NCBI GenBank assembly: GCA_022702545.1
Contig: JAHRBC010000002.1
Coordinates: 6,200,001-6,264,000 of the forward strand
Source: Phycomyces nitens
Lineage: Eukaryota; Mucoromycota; Mucoromycetes; Mucorales; Phycomycetaceae
DNA: 64,000 bases
Direction of reading: 5' to 3'
A model generated the notes under the pieces. It did no database searches and was not told the origin of the DNA. It saw only the letters and a program-made list of their open reading frames with translations. Of the stretch, positions 23,545-34,320 are shown in pieces (positions within the stretch are counted from its first letter, which is position 1; each line of letters starts with the position of its first letter). Made by a program: the position numbers and the translations under genes.

Positions 23545-25488
23545 ACCTGGCTTTCATTCATATTCTTGGAAATCCATGTCAATTAAACTCTAGGTTTACA
23601 TTAAAATACGATTTATAACTCTAGCCATTCAAAAGGTGGTAGCAAATGTCATTTGTACTCGATAAATCTATAGATACCACCATTGCTATTACTAAAGTGT
23701 GTATGTGTATGTTGTGTAATTCACCAAGGAAGTTTGTGCAAACATCAGCCACAGAAAAACTAATCCTTTGTAATACAACTCTATTGCAATCGCGTTTGAT
23801 CTTTAGAAATTGACAAGAATAGTCCTTGTAGAAAACTCTGGACACTTTCAAGCAAATTATAAACACTATCCATACTTTTACTCTCACTCTCTCTATCTAT
23901 CTTGACATTTAACTAGGATCTCCAATTACTCCGTATATCATTACCAAGATATTACTTTGGTCCGCAGTTGCTGTGTGAATGACAATTTCAAGGTATCACT
24001 GTGGCTGTCATGGAACACTTAAAATATTAAAGTGCCGAGTTTTGGCTCCCAACTGTTTCAAATAGGTGTGTGCCCACTGTTTCTTGTCTATAAATAAGAA
24101 AATCTTGAATGGAGTCTTTGGTTATTTATCTACTCTTTCTCTAATGTGTGAACTAGAAGATATTATCATCGAACATACTGCCAAGCATACTGCAACTGTT
24201 GTGTGGATGCACGGTCTGGGCGAAATCAGTCTTGACTGGTCCTTCCTTGCCGAAGAACTCTCTGCTGCCTTTCCTTATGTAAAGTGGTTTTTCGTTACCG
24301 CACCAACGGATTATCTCTATTACTTCATGGGAACAGAGATACCTTCTTGGTTCACTATCAATAGTCTTAAACGCGAGGACGCAGACAATGAATCTTACGA
24401 TGGTATCTCTTCCTCAGCTGGTATCATCCAAGTGGTAATCAAAGAAGAGATCGAAAACGGTATTCCTGCAGACCGCATTGTCATTGGTGGTTTCTCTCAG
24501 GGAGGTGCACTAGCTCTGTTTACCGGTTTAACTACAACACACAAGTTGGCTGGCATTATGAACTGCAGTGGGTGGCTCCCTATGCTCAACAAGATCCAAT
24601 CTGTAAGTACTATTGTTAGTAAAAGGATCAGTGAGACTCAATTTCCTGGTTTACTGAATCAAATAATGCTTGTAGATGACCTCTGATGCCAACAAAAAGA
24701 CCCCTATTCTTATGACTCATGGCGATGCTGATAAAGTTGTTGCTTTAGCTTATGGACAAGAGTGTGCTGAGCTTTTGAAACAGTTGGAGTATGATGTTGA
24801 ATTCAAATCCTATCCCGACATACCCCATTCTATCTTAGGCCAGGAGGTGCTGGATATTTCAAGTTTCCTCAAAAAGACCCTTCCAGATATCCAAGTAGAG
24901 TCTATAGAGAATACCTAGTAAAAGTCAGATTATTATCATTGTATATTGTAGATAAAATTGAAAAAAATATTAAAGAAAACATTGTGATAATATAATAAAT
25001 GGCAACATTTACAGCCGCAATTCAGGGCCTATGTTGAATTTTATTAAAGAGATAAGAATCTACGAGGATAATGTCTATTATTAAAAGTATAATGAATTCT
25101 AGTTATTTATATTACTTGAAATCATTGCAGGGTTTATATTCATGTCTAAATACTCAAATCCAATCTGATACAAATTCAACCAGTCAACTTTCCAGGCCTC
25201 TTACTGGATTCAACCACCATAACGGCTCAGCTATCAGGTAATAGAACCAAAGTAAGTACATTATAGTATCCAATAGCTGTTCAGACTTTTAGTACAGTAT
25301 AGTCATACTGCTAATGGTATTACAATGAGAACTCAAGGCGCAAAAATTGCCTTGATGCCAGCTTATTTCTATATTCAACATTTTGTTTTTGCTTGAAAAC
25401 CAAGCTCAAGCTTTATCCGACTGGGCTAAAATTCAACAGTTGCTACCAAGTATATGGAATGATTATGGTAGTGTAGTAGAAATATTAT
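23545..25488. repeat. Segmental duplication, copy A (thioesterase locus)
   Basis: From about 23545 this segment aligns base by base with 27125-30383: upstream region, coding exons, intron, 3' flank, and distal sequence containing CAAGGCGCAAAAATTGCCTT. Copy A lacks the Tc1-like element found in copy B. The left limit is approximate because similarity fades. Confidence 0.85.
24144..24918 (+). CDS. Acyl-protein thioesterase / lysophospholipase, copy A
   Basis: Exons 24144-24602 and 24676-24918, 233 residues, close to human LYPLA1 (230). The family hydrolyses S-palmitoyl groups from proteins and lysophospholipids and is cytosolic. The alpha/beta-hydrolase nucleophile elbow GGFSQGGAL is present, as are the acid in HGDADKVV and the histidine in YPDIPHSI, so the triad is complete. 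ATVVWMHGLG is the first strand and oxyanion region, but the residues after it read EISLDW where the family and copy B have DTGxGW. The start is the ATG before CELEDIIIEH; an in-frame ATG-less extension upstream is not conserved with LYPLA1. The intron is 73 nt, GTAAGT...TTGTAG. It is a paralogue of 27701-28475. Confidence 0.88.
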
Positions 25489-25899
25489 ATTACTGAAACG
25501 TAAAGAAATATCTTGTTACAAATGTCACAACGGTTGTTGGAGACTCTACCTAGAGATTACAAACAAAGCACATTTGTCTGTACACGGAAATTGGAACCAT
25601 AAAGCGACATTTCTTGATCTATAGATGTTTCCAGACATGATCTTCTCTAAGAGTATATGTTGTAAAAGGGTAGAGCCTAATCATGGTTATCAATATAATT
25701 GGCTACATTTATTTGAAACTGGTACCTGTAACGACCAAGTGCTACATAATCGCATACACCAGGAGTCCTGAGATCAATACACCCGGACGAAAAAAAAAAT
25801 TCATCGCAAACCAACCAAAATTAGAAAAAAAACTATTATTACTTGTTATTTTCTTTTGGCTTTAAAACCAAAACTACATTAACAAAGCCATCGTATCAT
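25489..25899. other. Spacer after duplication copy A
   Basis: No gene is supported. The sequence loses similarity to copy B near 25490, just where a MITE begins in copy B. A-rich runs near 25790-25830 and 25917-25928 may be degraded transposon ends. Confidence 0.4.
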
Positions 25900-26955
25900 C
25901 AGTTGAAGAACGATTCAAAAAAAAAAAACTACACCTCGCTGTGAGTTCTCAGAGTTTCTCTGTGGAGGAATTATTTTTCGTTACAAGGCCAACCATTTCT
26001 CAGGAGATAAAGCCATCATGGACATTTCTCAATCAAAGATTTGAAGCATCATCAAACGTTGGAAATAAAGTAGCCCAGCAGTGTCAAAGCCTAGGTCAAG
26101 AAGTACCAATACTACAGACAATACTGCGCTTTTTTTGAGTGCAAGGTTTCAGCTGTTCGAAAGCTATGGGTATCATCAGCAAAAATTGGTACTCTCTGGT
26201 GTCATTGTATGTAGAGAGACGGTTATCGACTATCTTTGAGCAAATATATTTGTTTCTTATGTACCAGCATTCAGATCAAAACTGATACCCAAAAAGAAGA
26301 AGAATCGGCTTCGTTGGACCAGAGACAGGGCCAATTTGGCAGTAGAGGACTGAGGAAGGGTTATTTGGTCAGATGAGTCCAGGTTTACGGTAAAGGGTAA
26401 CAATTCTGACCCATCAGTGCTTCGTAAACCTGAAAAACGCTTTTAAGATAGACATATGCTTCAAGCTTAGAAGTTTGGAAAAGGCTCGGTGATGATGGGA
26501 GGCTTCTTGTGGTAGAGAATTTGGGCCTCTAACCGTGCTCGATGACTCTGTCAATCAAGATGTGTATGTCAACTTTTTGTTCCAAAAATTAAGCCCTTGA
26601 TAGCAAAAATTGAATGATGAGCATAATACTATCTTCTAATTTTAAGAAGCTGACGCCAACTGCCATACTGGCTCCTACACAATATGGTGGAAAAAATAGA
26701 TGGCAAATCAAGAGCTTTGACTACTGGCCATCTCAAATCCCTGATTTTAATTCAATCGGGTATGTCCGGAAGGCCAAAAAATACCATGTTGTAGAGAAAA
26801 CGGAATAATTCAACAATACTAAAGGTCTCAAGGCCTGAATTGCCAAAGAGTGGGAGTAGATGGATCCTGAATTCGGTGTAAGGCTTGTTGCAAGTATGCC
26901 TGATCGGATTAAGGCTGAAACTGCTGCTCGTGATGGAAACATCCGATATTAAACA
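25900..26955 (+). pseudogene. Degraded Tc1/mariner transposase
   Basis: Translating all three + frames recovers, in order, an N-terminal helix-turn-helix-like part (QEIKPSWTFLNQRFEASS), RLRWTRDRANLAVE, the first catalytic block VIWSDESRFTV (about 26367-26400), GSVMMGGFLW, FDYWPSQIPDFNSIG, then AKEWE and a MPDRIKAE-like C terminus. That is the Tc1 superfamily order. It is broken by several in-frame stops and frame changes, and the block normally ending NPIE reads NSIG, so a catalytic acid is lost. It is an old dead copy. No clear terminal inverted repeats were found. Confidence 0.75.
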
Positions 26956-27700
26956 TTATTTATTTTTCTTATATTCATAATATACGCACTATTGACTATT
27001 TGAATATAAAGTCTCTAGTCATTGCAATAAACAGATAAAAAGATATTTGTTAAAGATAATGTGTATATTTTTGGGGTGCAAAAATTCACTAATTTTGCAA
27101 AGACTTTTTTTTCTGGAAGTATACTTACCAGGCTTCCATTCATGTGCTGACAAGTCCATGTTAATTAAAATCTAGGCTTACACTAAAATATGATTTCTGA
27201 CTCTAGCCATTCAAAAGGTGGTAGCGTATGTCATTTGTACTCGATAAATCTATAGATACAACCATTGCTATTACTAAAGTGTATATATATATGTTGTGTA
27301 ATTTACCAAGGAAGTTTGTGCAAGCATCAGCCACAGAAAAAAATAATCCTTTGTAATACAGCTTTACTGAAATCTCGTTTGATCTTTAGAAATTGACAAG
27401 AATAGTCTTTGTAGAAAACTCTGGACACTTTCAAGTAAATTATTAACAATATCCATACTTTCACTCTCTCTCTCTCTCTCTCTTGACATTTAACTAGGAT
27501 CTCCAATTACTGGGTATGTCACTACCAAGATATTACTGCGGTCCGCAGTTACTGCGTAAATGACAATTTCAAGGTATCACTGTGGCTGTCATGGAATACT
27601 TAAAATATTAAAGTGCCGAGTATTGGTCCACAATTGTTTCTTGTCTATAAAAAAGACAATATTAAATGGAATCTTTGGTTATTTATCTACTATTTCTCTA

Positions 27701-28475
27701 ATGTCTGACTTGGAAGTTATCACCATCGAACCTGCTGCCAAACACACTGCAACTGTTGTGTGGATGCACGGTTTGGGCGACACTGGTTCTGGCTGGTCCT
27801 TCCTTGGTAAAGAACTCTCTGACGCCCTTCCGCATGTAAAGTGGATTTTCCCTACCGCATATACGGATTTTGTCTCTATCCACATAGGAAGAGAGATGAC
27901 TTCTTGGTTCGATGTCACTAGTCTTAGACGCGAGGATGCAGACAACGAAAGTCATTATGGTATCTCTTCCTCAGTCAAGGAAATCCAACTGATAATTGAG
28001 GACGAGATCGAAAGAGGTATTCCTGCAAACCGCGTTGCCATCGGTGGTTTCTCTCAGGGAGGAGCACTATCTCTGTTTACCGGCTTAACGATAACACATA
28101 AGTTGGCTGGCATTATTGACTGCAGTGGGTGGCTCCCTATGCTCAACAAGATCCAATCTGTAAGTACTATTGTTAGTAAAAGGATTAGTGAGACTCAAGT
28201 TCCTGGTTTACTGAATCAAATAATGGTTGTAGATGACATCTGAGACCAACAAAAAGACTCCTATTCTTATGTGTCATGGTGATGCGGATAAAGTTGTTGC
28301 GTTTGCTTATGGAAAAGAGTCTGCCGAGCTTCTGAAACAGTTGGAGTATGATGTTGAATTCAAGTCCTATCCCGACATGACCCATTCTGCCTCAAACCAG
28401 GAGGTGCTGGATATTTCAAGTTTCCTAAAAAAGATCCTTCCAGATATCCAAGTAGAGTCTATAGAGAATATCTAG
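27701..28475 (+). CDS. Acyl-protein thioesterase / lysophospholipase, copy B
   Basis: Exons 27701-28159 and 28233-28475, 233 residues, with the same exon boundaries as copy A. MSDLEVITIEPAAKHTATVV precedes the canonical HGLGDTGSGWSF. The nucleophile elbow GGFSQGGALS, the acid HGDADKVV and the histidine YPDMTHSA give a complete triad, and MTSWFDV matches the family's PSWFD substrate-loop motif. The second exons of A and B differ at 13 of 80 residues by my count. Copy B is closer to the family consensus and is more likely the one that kept the original function. Confidence 0.92.
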
Positions 28476-28820
28476 TAAAAACCTGATTATTATCATTGTA
28501 TATTGTAGATAAAATTGAAAAATATTAAAGAAAACATTGTGATAATATACTAAATGTCAATATTTAAAGACGCAATTCAGGGCCTATATTGATTTTTATT
28601 AAAGAGATAAGAATCTATGAGGATAATGTTTATTATTAAAAATATAAAACATTCTAGTTATTTATATTACTTGAAATCATTGCAGGGTTTATATTCATGT
28701 CTAAATACTCAAATCCGATCTGATACAAATGCAACCAGTCAACTTTCCAGGCTTCTTACTGGCTTTAACCACTATAACGGCTCAAGTATCAGGTAATAGA
28801 ACCAAAATAAGTACATTATA

Positions 28821-28849
28821 CAGTCACTGGTAGTTGATTTACATACAAT
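28821..28849. repeat. Left terminal inverted repeat of the Tc1-like element
   Basis: Twenty-nine bases, pairing with 30128-30156 at 25 positions. It begins CAGT, as is usual for Tc1 elements, and is preceded by TA. Confidence 0.85.
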
Positions 28850-29032
28850 AGCCTAAAATTAATTTTTTAAATTTGGATGCTCAACATTAAACATAGAAGT
28901 ACTCCGTATATATTACTGTTAGAAACTCGTAGTTTTATGACAATATATTTTGAAGTATGCATTTTAAATAAGAGCATAAAAAAAGGCATATTTAATATTT
29001 TGTTGTGCCCCCTTTTGCATATCTATTACAGC

Positions 29033-30054
29033 TTAGTATCTATTTCTCATACTTCCAACTAAACGTCCTGCATACTCCAAGCTAAGTTTCTCCCATTCTT
29101 CTCGTAAGGCCACCTTCAAATCATTAAGAGACTTGATTGTGGCTCTTCTCTGGTCTACAAGCATTTCTAGAGCATTCCATAAGTGCTCAGTGGGGTTCAG
29201 ATCAGGGCTTGAGCATGTCAGTACTCAAAACCTCTGATCAACATCGAGCATATCTACCTGTGTGGCAGCTTGCATCATCTTCCTGAAGAAGGAAGTCTCT
29301 ATCCTCACTTCTGGAAATGGTTGTGAACCATGGATAGAATATGTTTGCCAAGATATCAACGTATGTATCTTGGTTCACAGTGTGTGGTTCCACGATCGTC
29401 AAAGGTCCAAATCCTCCAGCCCATAAACAGCCCCAAACCATTACTCCACCACCATCCCACTTCACTGTTGAGATGGTGCGTCGTTCCTCATACTTCTCGC
29501 CAATTTTTCGAATCACTCTCTTAGCACCATCATTGCCTTCCGGGCAGAAACACGACTCGTCTGACCAGATTACATTTTTCCATTGATTATCAGACCAATT
29601 TACTCTTTCCAAAGCCCAACAAAGTCTGGCCTTCTTGTGTTTCTCTGTCAGTCTAGGTTTATGTGCTGCAATAAAAGACTGGAAGTCTAATCGCTTGAAA
29701 GAGGCGATTACAGCTTTTTTGGATACATTAATCTCCATGCTGGCTAATGACGTTTTGAGCTGATTATAGGATGCAAATGGATCCTTTTGAATGGTCCTTT
29801 CCAGATGTTTATCTGTTCTGTTATATAGTTTTGTCTTTGCTCCAGGTTGTTTTTTTAGGGAAAGGGTAATCAAAAGTCTTGATGCGTTTGAAAAGTGTTT
29901 GCACACTAGAGCTCGGTATCTCGACCATGCTTGCAATCTGCTGGAGAGAATGTTTGGCTTTGTAAAGGAAGTATACGCCCCAGTAGTTTCTATCTTCACG
30001 GTTTTTATATGGTCCACGGATATTATTTTCTGATTCTTCAGATGCCATGTTCAT
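29033..30054 (-). pseudogene. Frameshifted Tc1-like transposase
   Basis: The N-terminal frame (from 30054) encodes a helix-turn-helix region, HSLQQIASMVEIPSSSVQTL. It ends in a frame change at an A-rich run near 29850-29880. The second frame carries the body: AHKPRLTEKHKKARLCWALE, then VIWSDESCF with the first catalytic Asp, GGGVMVWGCLW, and QEDDASCHTG with the second Asp near 29265. A further frame change follows, and the third frame supplies SPDLNPTEHLWNALE with the catalytic Glu, plus the C terminus ending SMRNRY at 29033. All DDE residues are therefore still present, and only a few indels separate it from an open frame: a young pseudogene. Confidence 0.88.
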
Positions 30055-30127
30055 TTGATTAATAAACTTATTGAGAAAAAACGAATTTTATTTAAAAAAA
30101 AAGTATAAAAACTTGAGATTTTTATCA

Positions 30128-30156
30128 AATGTATGTAAATCAACTGCCTGTGAATG
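30128..30156. repeat. Right terminal inverted repeat of the Tc1-like element
   Basis: It pairs with 28821-28849 and is followed by the duplicated TA at 30157-30158. Confidence 0.85.
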
Positions 30157-30380
30157 TAGTATCCAATAGCTGCTCCACCTTTTAGTACGGTCTAGTCATA
30201 CTGTTCACGGTATTACAATGAGAACTCAAGGCGCAAAAATTGCCTTGATGCCAGCTTATTTCTATATTCAACATTTTGTTTTTGCTTGAAAAACAAGATC
30301 AAGCTTTATCCAACTGAGCTAAAATTCAACTGCTGCTACCAAGTATACGGAATGATTACCGTAGTGTAGTAGAAATATTA

Positions 30381-30683
30381 GGCCTGGTCAACTGTAAAAT
30401 ACCGCGCTTTGCTCATTTTTTTTTAATAAGCATCATTGGATATGTTCGTTGAAAAGTCTCAAAAAGTATTTGAACATGAAAAATCCTGTTCAAATCATGC
30501 AAGAAAAAAATCATTTCTTTCTAATAGGTTATCCATGCAAAAGCAAAAATTTGATAGGTTCCAATGTGTGATAGAAGGTAGTTAACCGCTGTTTTTGCGC
30601 TCACAATTGGCAATGCTAACATACTATCATTGGCTAACCAAAAAAAATTGAACAAAGCGCAGTATTGTACGGTTGACCAGGCC
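30381..30683. mobile_element. 303-bp MITE with inverted repeats of about 45 bp
   Basis: The left end starts GGCCTGGTCAACTGTAAAAT and the complement of the right end GGCCTGGTCAACCGTACAAT. The match continues through GCGCTTTG and a T-rich run, for about 45 bases with few mismatches. TA flanks both ends (30379-30380 and 30684-30685). There is no coding capacity. TA target and size fit a Tc1/mariner-type MITE, but its TIRs are unrelated to those of the neighbouring element, so its partner transposase is elsewhere. Confidence 0.85.
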
Positions 30684-30685
30684 TA

Positions 30686-31874
30686 ATAATGTAACACGAT
30701 TTACGTTCAAAGTGATATTACATTATTATCAAAGCTTCTATTATGATAATAAATTAACAGCAGCAAGGATTGAAATAACTCAAGTATGATTGTCGTGTTT
30801 GTAATATGAGAATCCTAAAATCTAGGAAATAAACAATAAACAAGTCAGTCATAAACGGAAACAACAGTAACCATGAAAATTAATTACATGGGCAAATATA
30901 CTTCCCTAGGAGTATAGCGGGAGAAATACCACGGAAAATTTCTTTAGAAACAACAGTGATAGCTGTGTGGTATACACACCACAGTTGAGTGAAATACAGA
31001 CTCCACAACCGATCTCCGGTTACTACTTGCTAATGACCCTGGCAAGTTAACATCTCAGGAGCAGTTACACACCAGGAACACGTACACTTCACACTGCTAC
31101 AGTGATAACCAACCATTACACGACGGGGACTTTAATTACAAGGGAATTTGAATGATTTTATGTAAGCCACAATAATATATTTTTGTAGTAGCTAAATGAT
31201 ATGATCATACCATTTGTACTTTTCTTAAATATATTAACAAATTCCTATACCTCAGTAACAATAAAGTAAAACTCTAAAAGCAAAAAGGTTAATTGTTATA
31301 GCGCCGCTATATCTACTTGAGCTTAATGATATACGAGCCAAATAATCAAGACAAAACTACTGTTTTCTCGCCTTCTACACATTACTTTTTGCTGAAAACA
31401 ACTGCATTAAAGAGCTAGAATAAATTAAAAAAAGATTAAACAGATGCGCTGGCGGAATTCTAAATTAATCGGGTCTGCGGAGTTGGAAATAACTCGAAAA
31501 TTCAATTCCGACGTTAAGAGTTGCAGTGGGAATGTTGGACTTTCAGTCGCCATTTCATGTATATTTAAAGACAGATAAATTCAGTCTCTTGCTTTTCAAA
31601 GAAAGTTGAGTTTGGTACCAGCTATCCAAATCCATCTTTGGTGACTGAAGGCCAGTAAACAGCCTAACAATATACTTGATTGCCGTTTGTGATAGAGTTG
31701 AAAATAATCTATCATTCAGCGTAGTAAGCTTTTTAACAAATAGTACCCCATTTGTATATCAAAAGTAGTGTTTTTAGCTCAGTGAATTAATTTATCTAGT
31801 GATTCTGCAATGCCTTGACAAAACAACATTTTAAAATATCGAATCAAATGTATTGTTTAACAGACTTTATTTAT
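30686..31874. other. Non-coding stretch, unassigned
   Basis: No coding frame or RNA gene was recognised. GC content rises slightly near 30950-31130 and 31440-31560, which could be relics of mobile elements, but I cannot assign them. Confidence 0.4.
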
Positions 31875-31897
31875 ATAAACGAGCTTCGCTCGTTTAT
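31875..31897. repeat. Perfect hairpin 1
   Basis: ATAAACGAG and CTCGTTTAT form a 9-bp perfect stem around the 5-base loop CTTCG. Confidence 0.9.
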
Positions 31898-31941
31898 CAA
31901 CAAAAAGTATATGAACATCACTGTGTTATATTTATATCGCA

Positions 31942-31966
31942 ATTGATTTTGCAAAGCAAAATCAAT
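31942..31966. repeat. Perfect hairpin 2
   Basis: ATTGATTTTGC and GCAAAATCAAT form an 11-bp perfect stem around the loop AAA. Confidence 0.9.
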
Positions 31967-31978
31967 AATAGTTTATGC

Positions 31979-32019
31979 TTTTTTAAATAATCGAAGCTAC
32001 GCTTCGATTACTTAAAAAA
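31979..32019. repeat. Long hairpin 3
   Basis: TAATCGAAGC and GCTTCGATTA form a perfect 10-bp stem with loop TAC. Outside one mismatch the arms continue as TTTTTTAA and TTAAAAAA, giving an overall stem of about 19 bp. Confidence 0.9.
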
Positions 32020-33541
32020 GGCACTGCCCGCTCATTTTTTTTGGCACAAAAAAAATCCACCCCTTTTTACATTGTGTAGATTAAGTATTGAAATGTATGT
32101 TTATTTTATTTTTATATGAATGTAAAAAAATGTTTCCGCGACCAAAAGGTGATCAAGATTATTCTTTCTGTCAAATTACAATATTCTAAGCTTATCCCCC
32201 TCTATTTAGGGGGTCCAGTACTATAACTATGGTAATCTAAATAAACTTTACCTTTTTTCCGGCATAACGGTCTTCACAAACATATGTTCATTCGTGGCAA
32301 TTATAATAGGCCTTGCTTTGAGTACTGTTTGGGTTGTGTCTATGCCATTTCTCGGACACCCATACCCGATCCATTCAAAGGGTCTACAAATATTCTTTGT
32401 GAGTAAAGCGCCAAATCCTAAATGTCAGGTCAGTTATTATGTCCAATAAAAATTGTTCTTGGACCATATATTCTACTTTAGACTTACCACCAATTCATAA
32501 TCCCGATTTAAGGCCGTATATAGTCAGATAATCTGACGAGACAAATACAGGTTGAAGGTTCTTGGTCAATCAATGGGCTAGGCTACACAGTCAGACTATC
32601 TTGACACTGAGAGACTCTTTTATTTTTATGGATATTTGACACTTTGTTTTCGTATATCTAGTGAAAACAATTGCACGTTAATAGCCTAGTCAAGTAGAGA
32701 TTCTTATGGTCGTGAACTTACTCAAATATGAGGATGAGCATGATATCAACGTAAGTACAAATTCAATTTCAAGTGTATATGAAACAAGAGTAGGGGAACA
32801 GGTGAAATAGATGTAATTGAAGAAGAATGAAAACAAAAGTTGAAAATGTCAAAAAGAATACTCTGTTTTTAAAATAAACATAAAAAACTGCTTGTCACAT
32901 GTTTTCCAATATTCCAGACCATGCTTGACAAAACATGCATCCAGGCTATCTGTTTTTCCTTCAGTACAAAACTTTAAGGTTAATACCGAGACCTTGTACT
33001 ATAAGCCAAGGTCTAATATATTTAAAACACTATAATTTAAAGTTGTACCTGAAACATATTACCATGAAACATATTACCCATGAAATCTAGATCTTATACT
33101 TTTTGCCAAAGATACTTTATTACTGAAAACCATTCTATTTTCTTCCTTTGTTTGATATATACATTTAGAATAACATTCACATACAGTTATTATATTATCT
33201 TTAGGTATGCGAGATGTATATTTATTTATTGTTATTTTATTTTCTATCGCAGTGTTTCTCCAACTTATATGATAAATATAGTGATCATCACATATGATAC
33301 TGGTTACAATTTATGTTCTCTGTTATTGTTACATCCAGAATCAAAATATTACGGGTACAAGTTCCGAGATATTACACAGAATACTCACACACAAAGTGTA
33401 TAAAAATAGTATAGAATTAATGGGGAGAAATATGGGATATTATTTGTTTAGTGTAGTTTGTTGAAGTTAAGGGTATGTGTGGACCTCAATATTCAGTCAA
33501 AGTTGATAAAGAGAATGAGAGAAAGTGAGGGAGTTTTTGTG
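32020..33541. other. Non-coding stretch leading into the tandem array
   Basis: No supported gene. Small palindromes occur: CCCCC...GGGGG at 32196-32213 and GTCAGATAATCTGAC at 32523-32537. From about 33420 the + strand becomes C-poor and resembles parts of the tandem unit (GAAATATGGGATATTATTTG near 33427 against GGAATATGAGATATTTTATT in the unit), suggesting an old diverged relative just outside the array. Confidence 0.45.
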
Positions 33542-33720
33542 AGAGTATTATGGGGGCCGAGTGTTTTGTACTTTCAGCATGTTGCAAAATATGTCAACCC
33601 AATTCAAGAGATTAAGAAAGAAAATTGTAAAGGTGGGGAAAGAAGTTAAGAGGTGAGGAATATGAGATATTTTATTTATATGGATTGAGAAGATAAGGGT
33701 TTGGGTGTGACGTTGAGTAA

Positions 33721-34320
33721 AAAGATTTTGTTGAATGAATGAATGATTGAAGAGAAGGGGTAGAAGGATGAGAGTGAGTTTTATCGAATTTGAGTTGATT
33801 AGTTTGCTGTTGTTGAGATAAGTATGTGATATATTGTATGATATATTGTATGATTGTATTTTGTGAGTAAGGATTGAAAAATTGAGGTTAGATAGGGGGG
33901 TATGATAAGAATGGCGGGATTTAAGGATCTGTGGAGAAAGTATAGTTTGTATAAAGTGAAAAAGAGTTGTTGAAGTGGGATATGTGGATTTTAAATGATT
34001 ATTATATGTGGGTTTGTGGTTGAGAGCGGTGGAGAGGGGAGAATTGATTGAATTGATTGAATTGAAGGAGATTGTGGATGTAATGATCCAGTATGGATAA
34101 GATGGGATGGATTTATAGAGTTTTTTGAAATATGGGATTATTGAGCGAACAAGTGTTTAGATTTGATTGGGTTAGTGTTGAGTGTATTGAATAAATGATT
34201 TAATAGAGGATCGATTAGTAGAAAAAGGGTTGAAAGACTAATAAAAAGGTTTAAAGATGGATATGATGGATTGGGATTTTTGGTGGGATTTTTCGCAGTG
34301 AAGCTTTTTTAGCTGGTTAA
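33721..34320 (+). other. C-depleted, G-rich block of the unit
   Basis: In these 600 bases I count 15 C on the + strand (2.5%), while G is roughly 30%. One stretch of about 85 bases near 33828-33914 has no C. It is repeated in every unit. No coding frame runs through it. Such skew is typical of a strand-asymmetric mutational or structural process, not of base composition alone. Confidence 0.9.

Larger units (their letters stand above)
28821..30156 (-). mobile_element. Tc1-like DNA transposon, 1336 bp
   Basis: The ends are inverted repeats of 29 bases matching at 25: 28821 onward begins CAGTCACTGGTAGTTGATTT, and the complement of the right end begins CATTCACAGGCAGTTGATTT. Both ends abut TA (28819-28820 and 30157-30158). 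The paralogous copy A keeps the uninterrupted target (ACATTATAGTATCCAATAG at about 25257), which confirms a TA target-site duplication. The internal transposase on the minus strand is frameshifted, so the copy is non-autonomous now. Confidence 0.93.
27125..30383. repeat. Segmental duplication, copy B (thioesterase locus)
   Basis: This is the counterpart of 23545-25488. Removing the 1336-bp insertion at 28821-30156 and one TA leaves about 1.92 kb, collinear with copy A. Similarity resumes at GTATCCAATAGCTG directly after the insertion. Confidence 0.85.
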
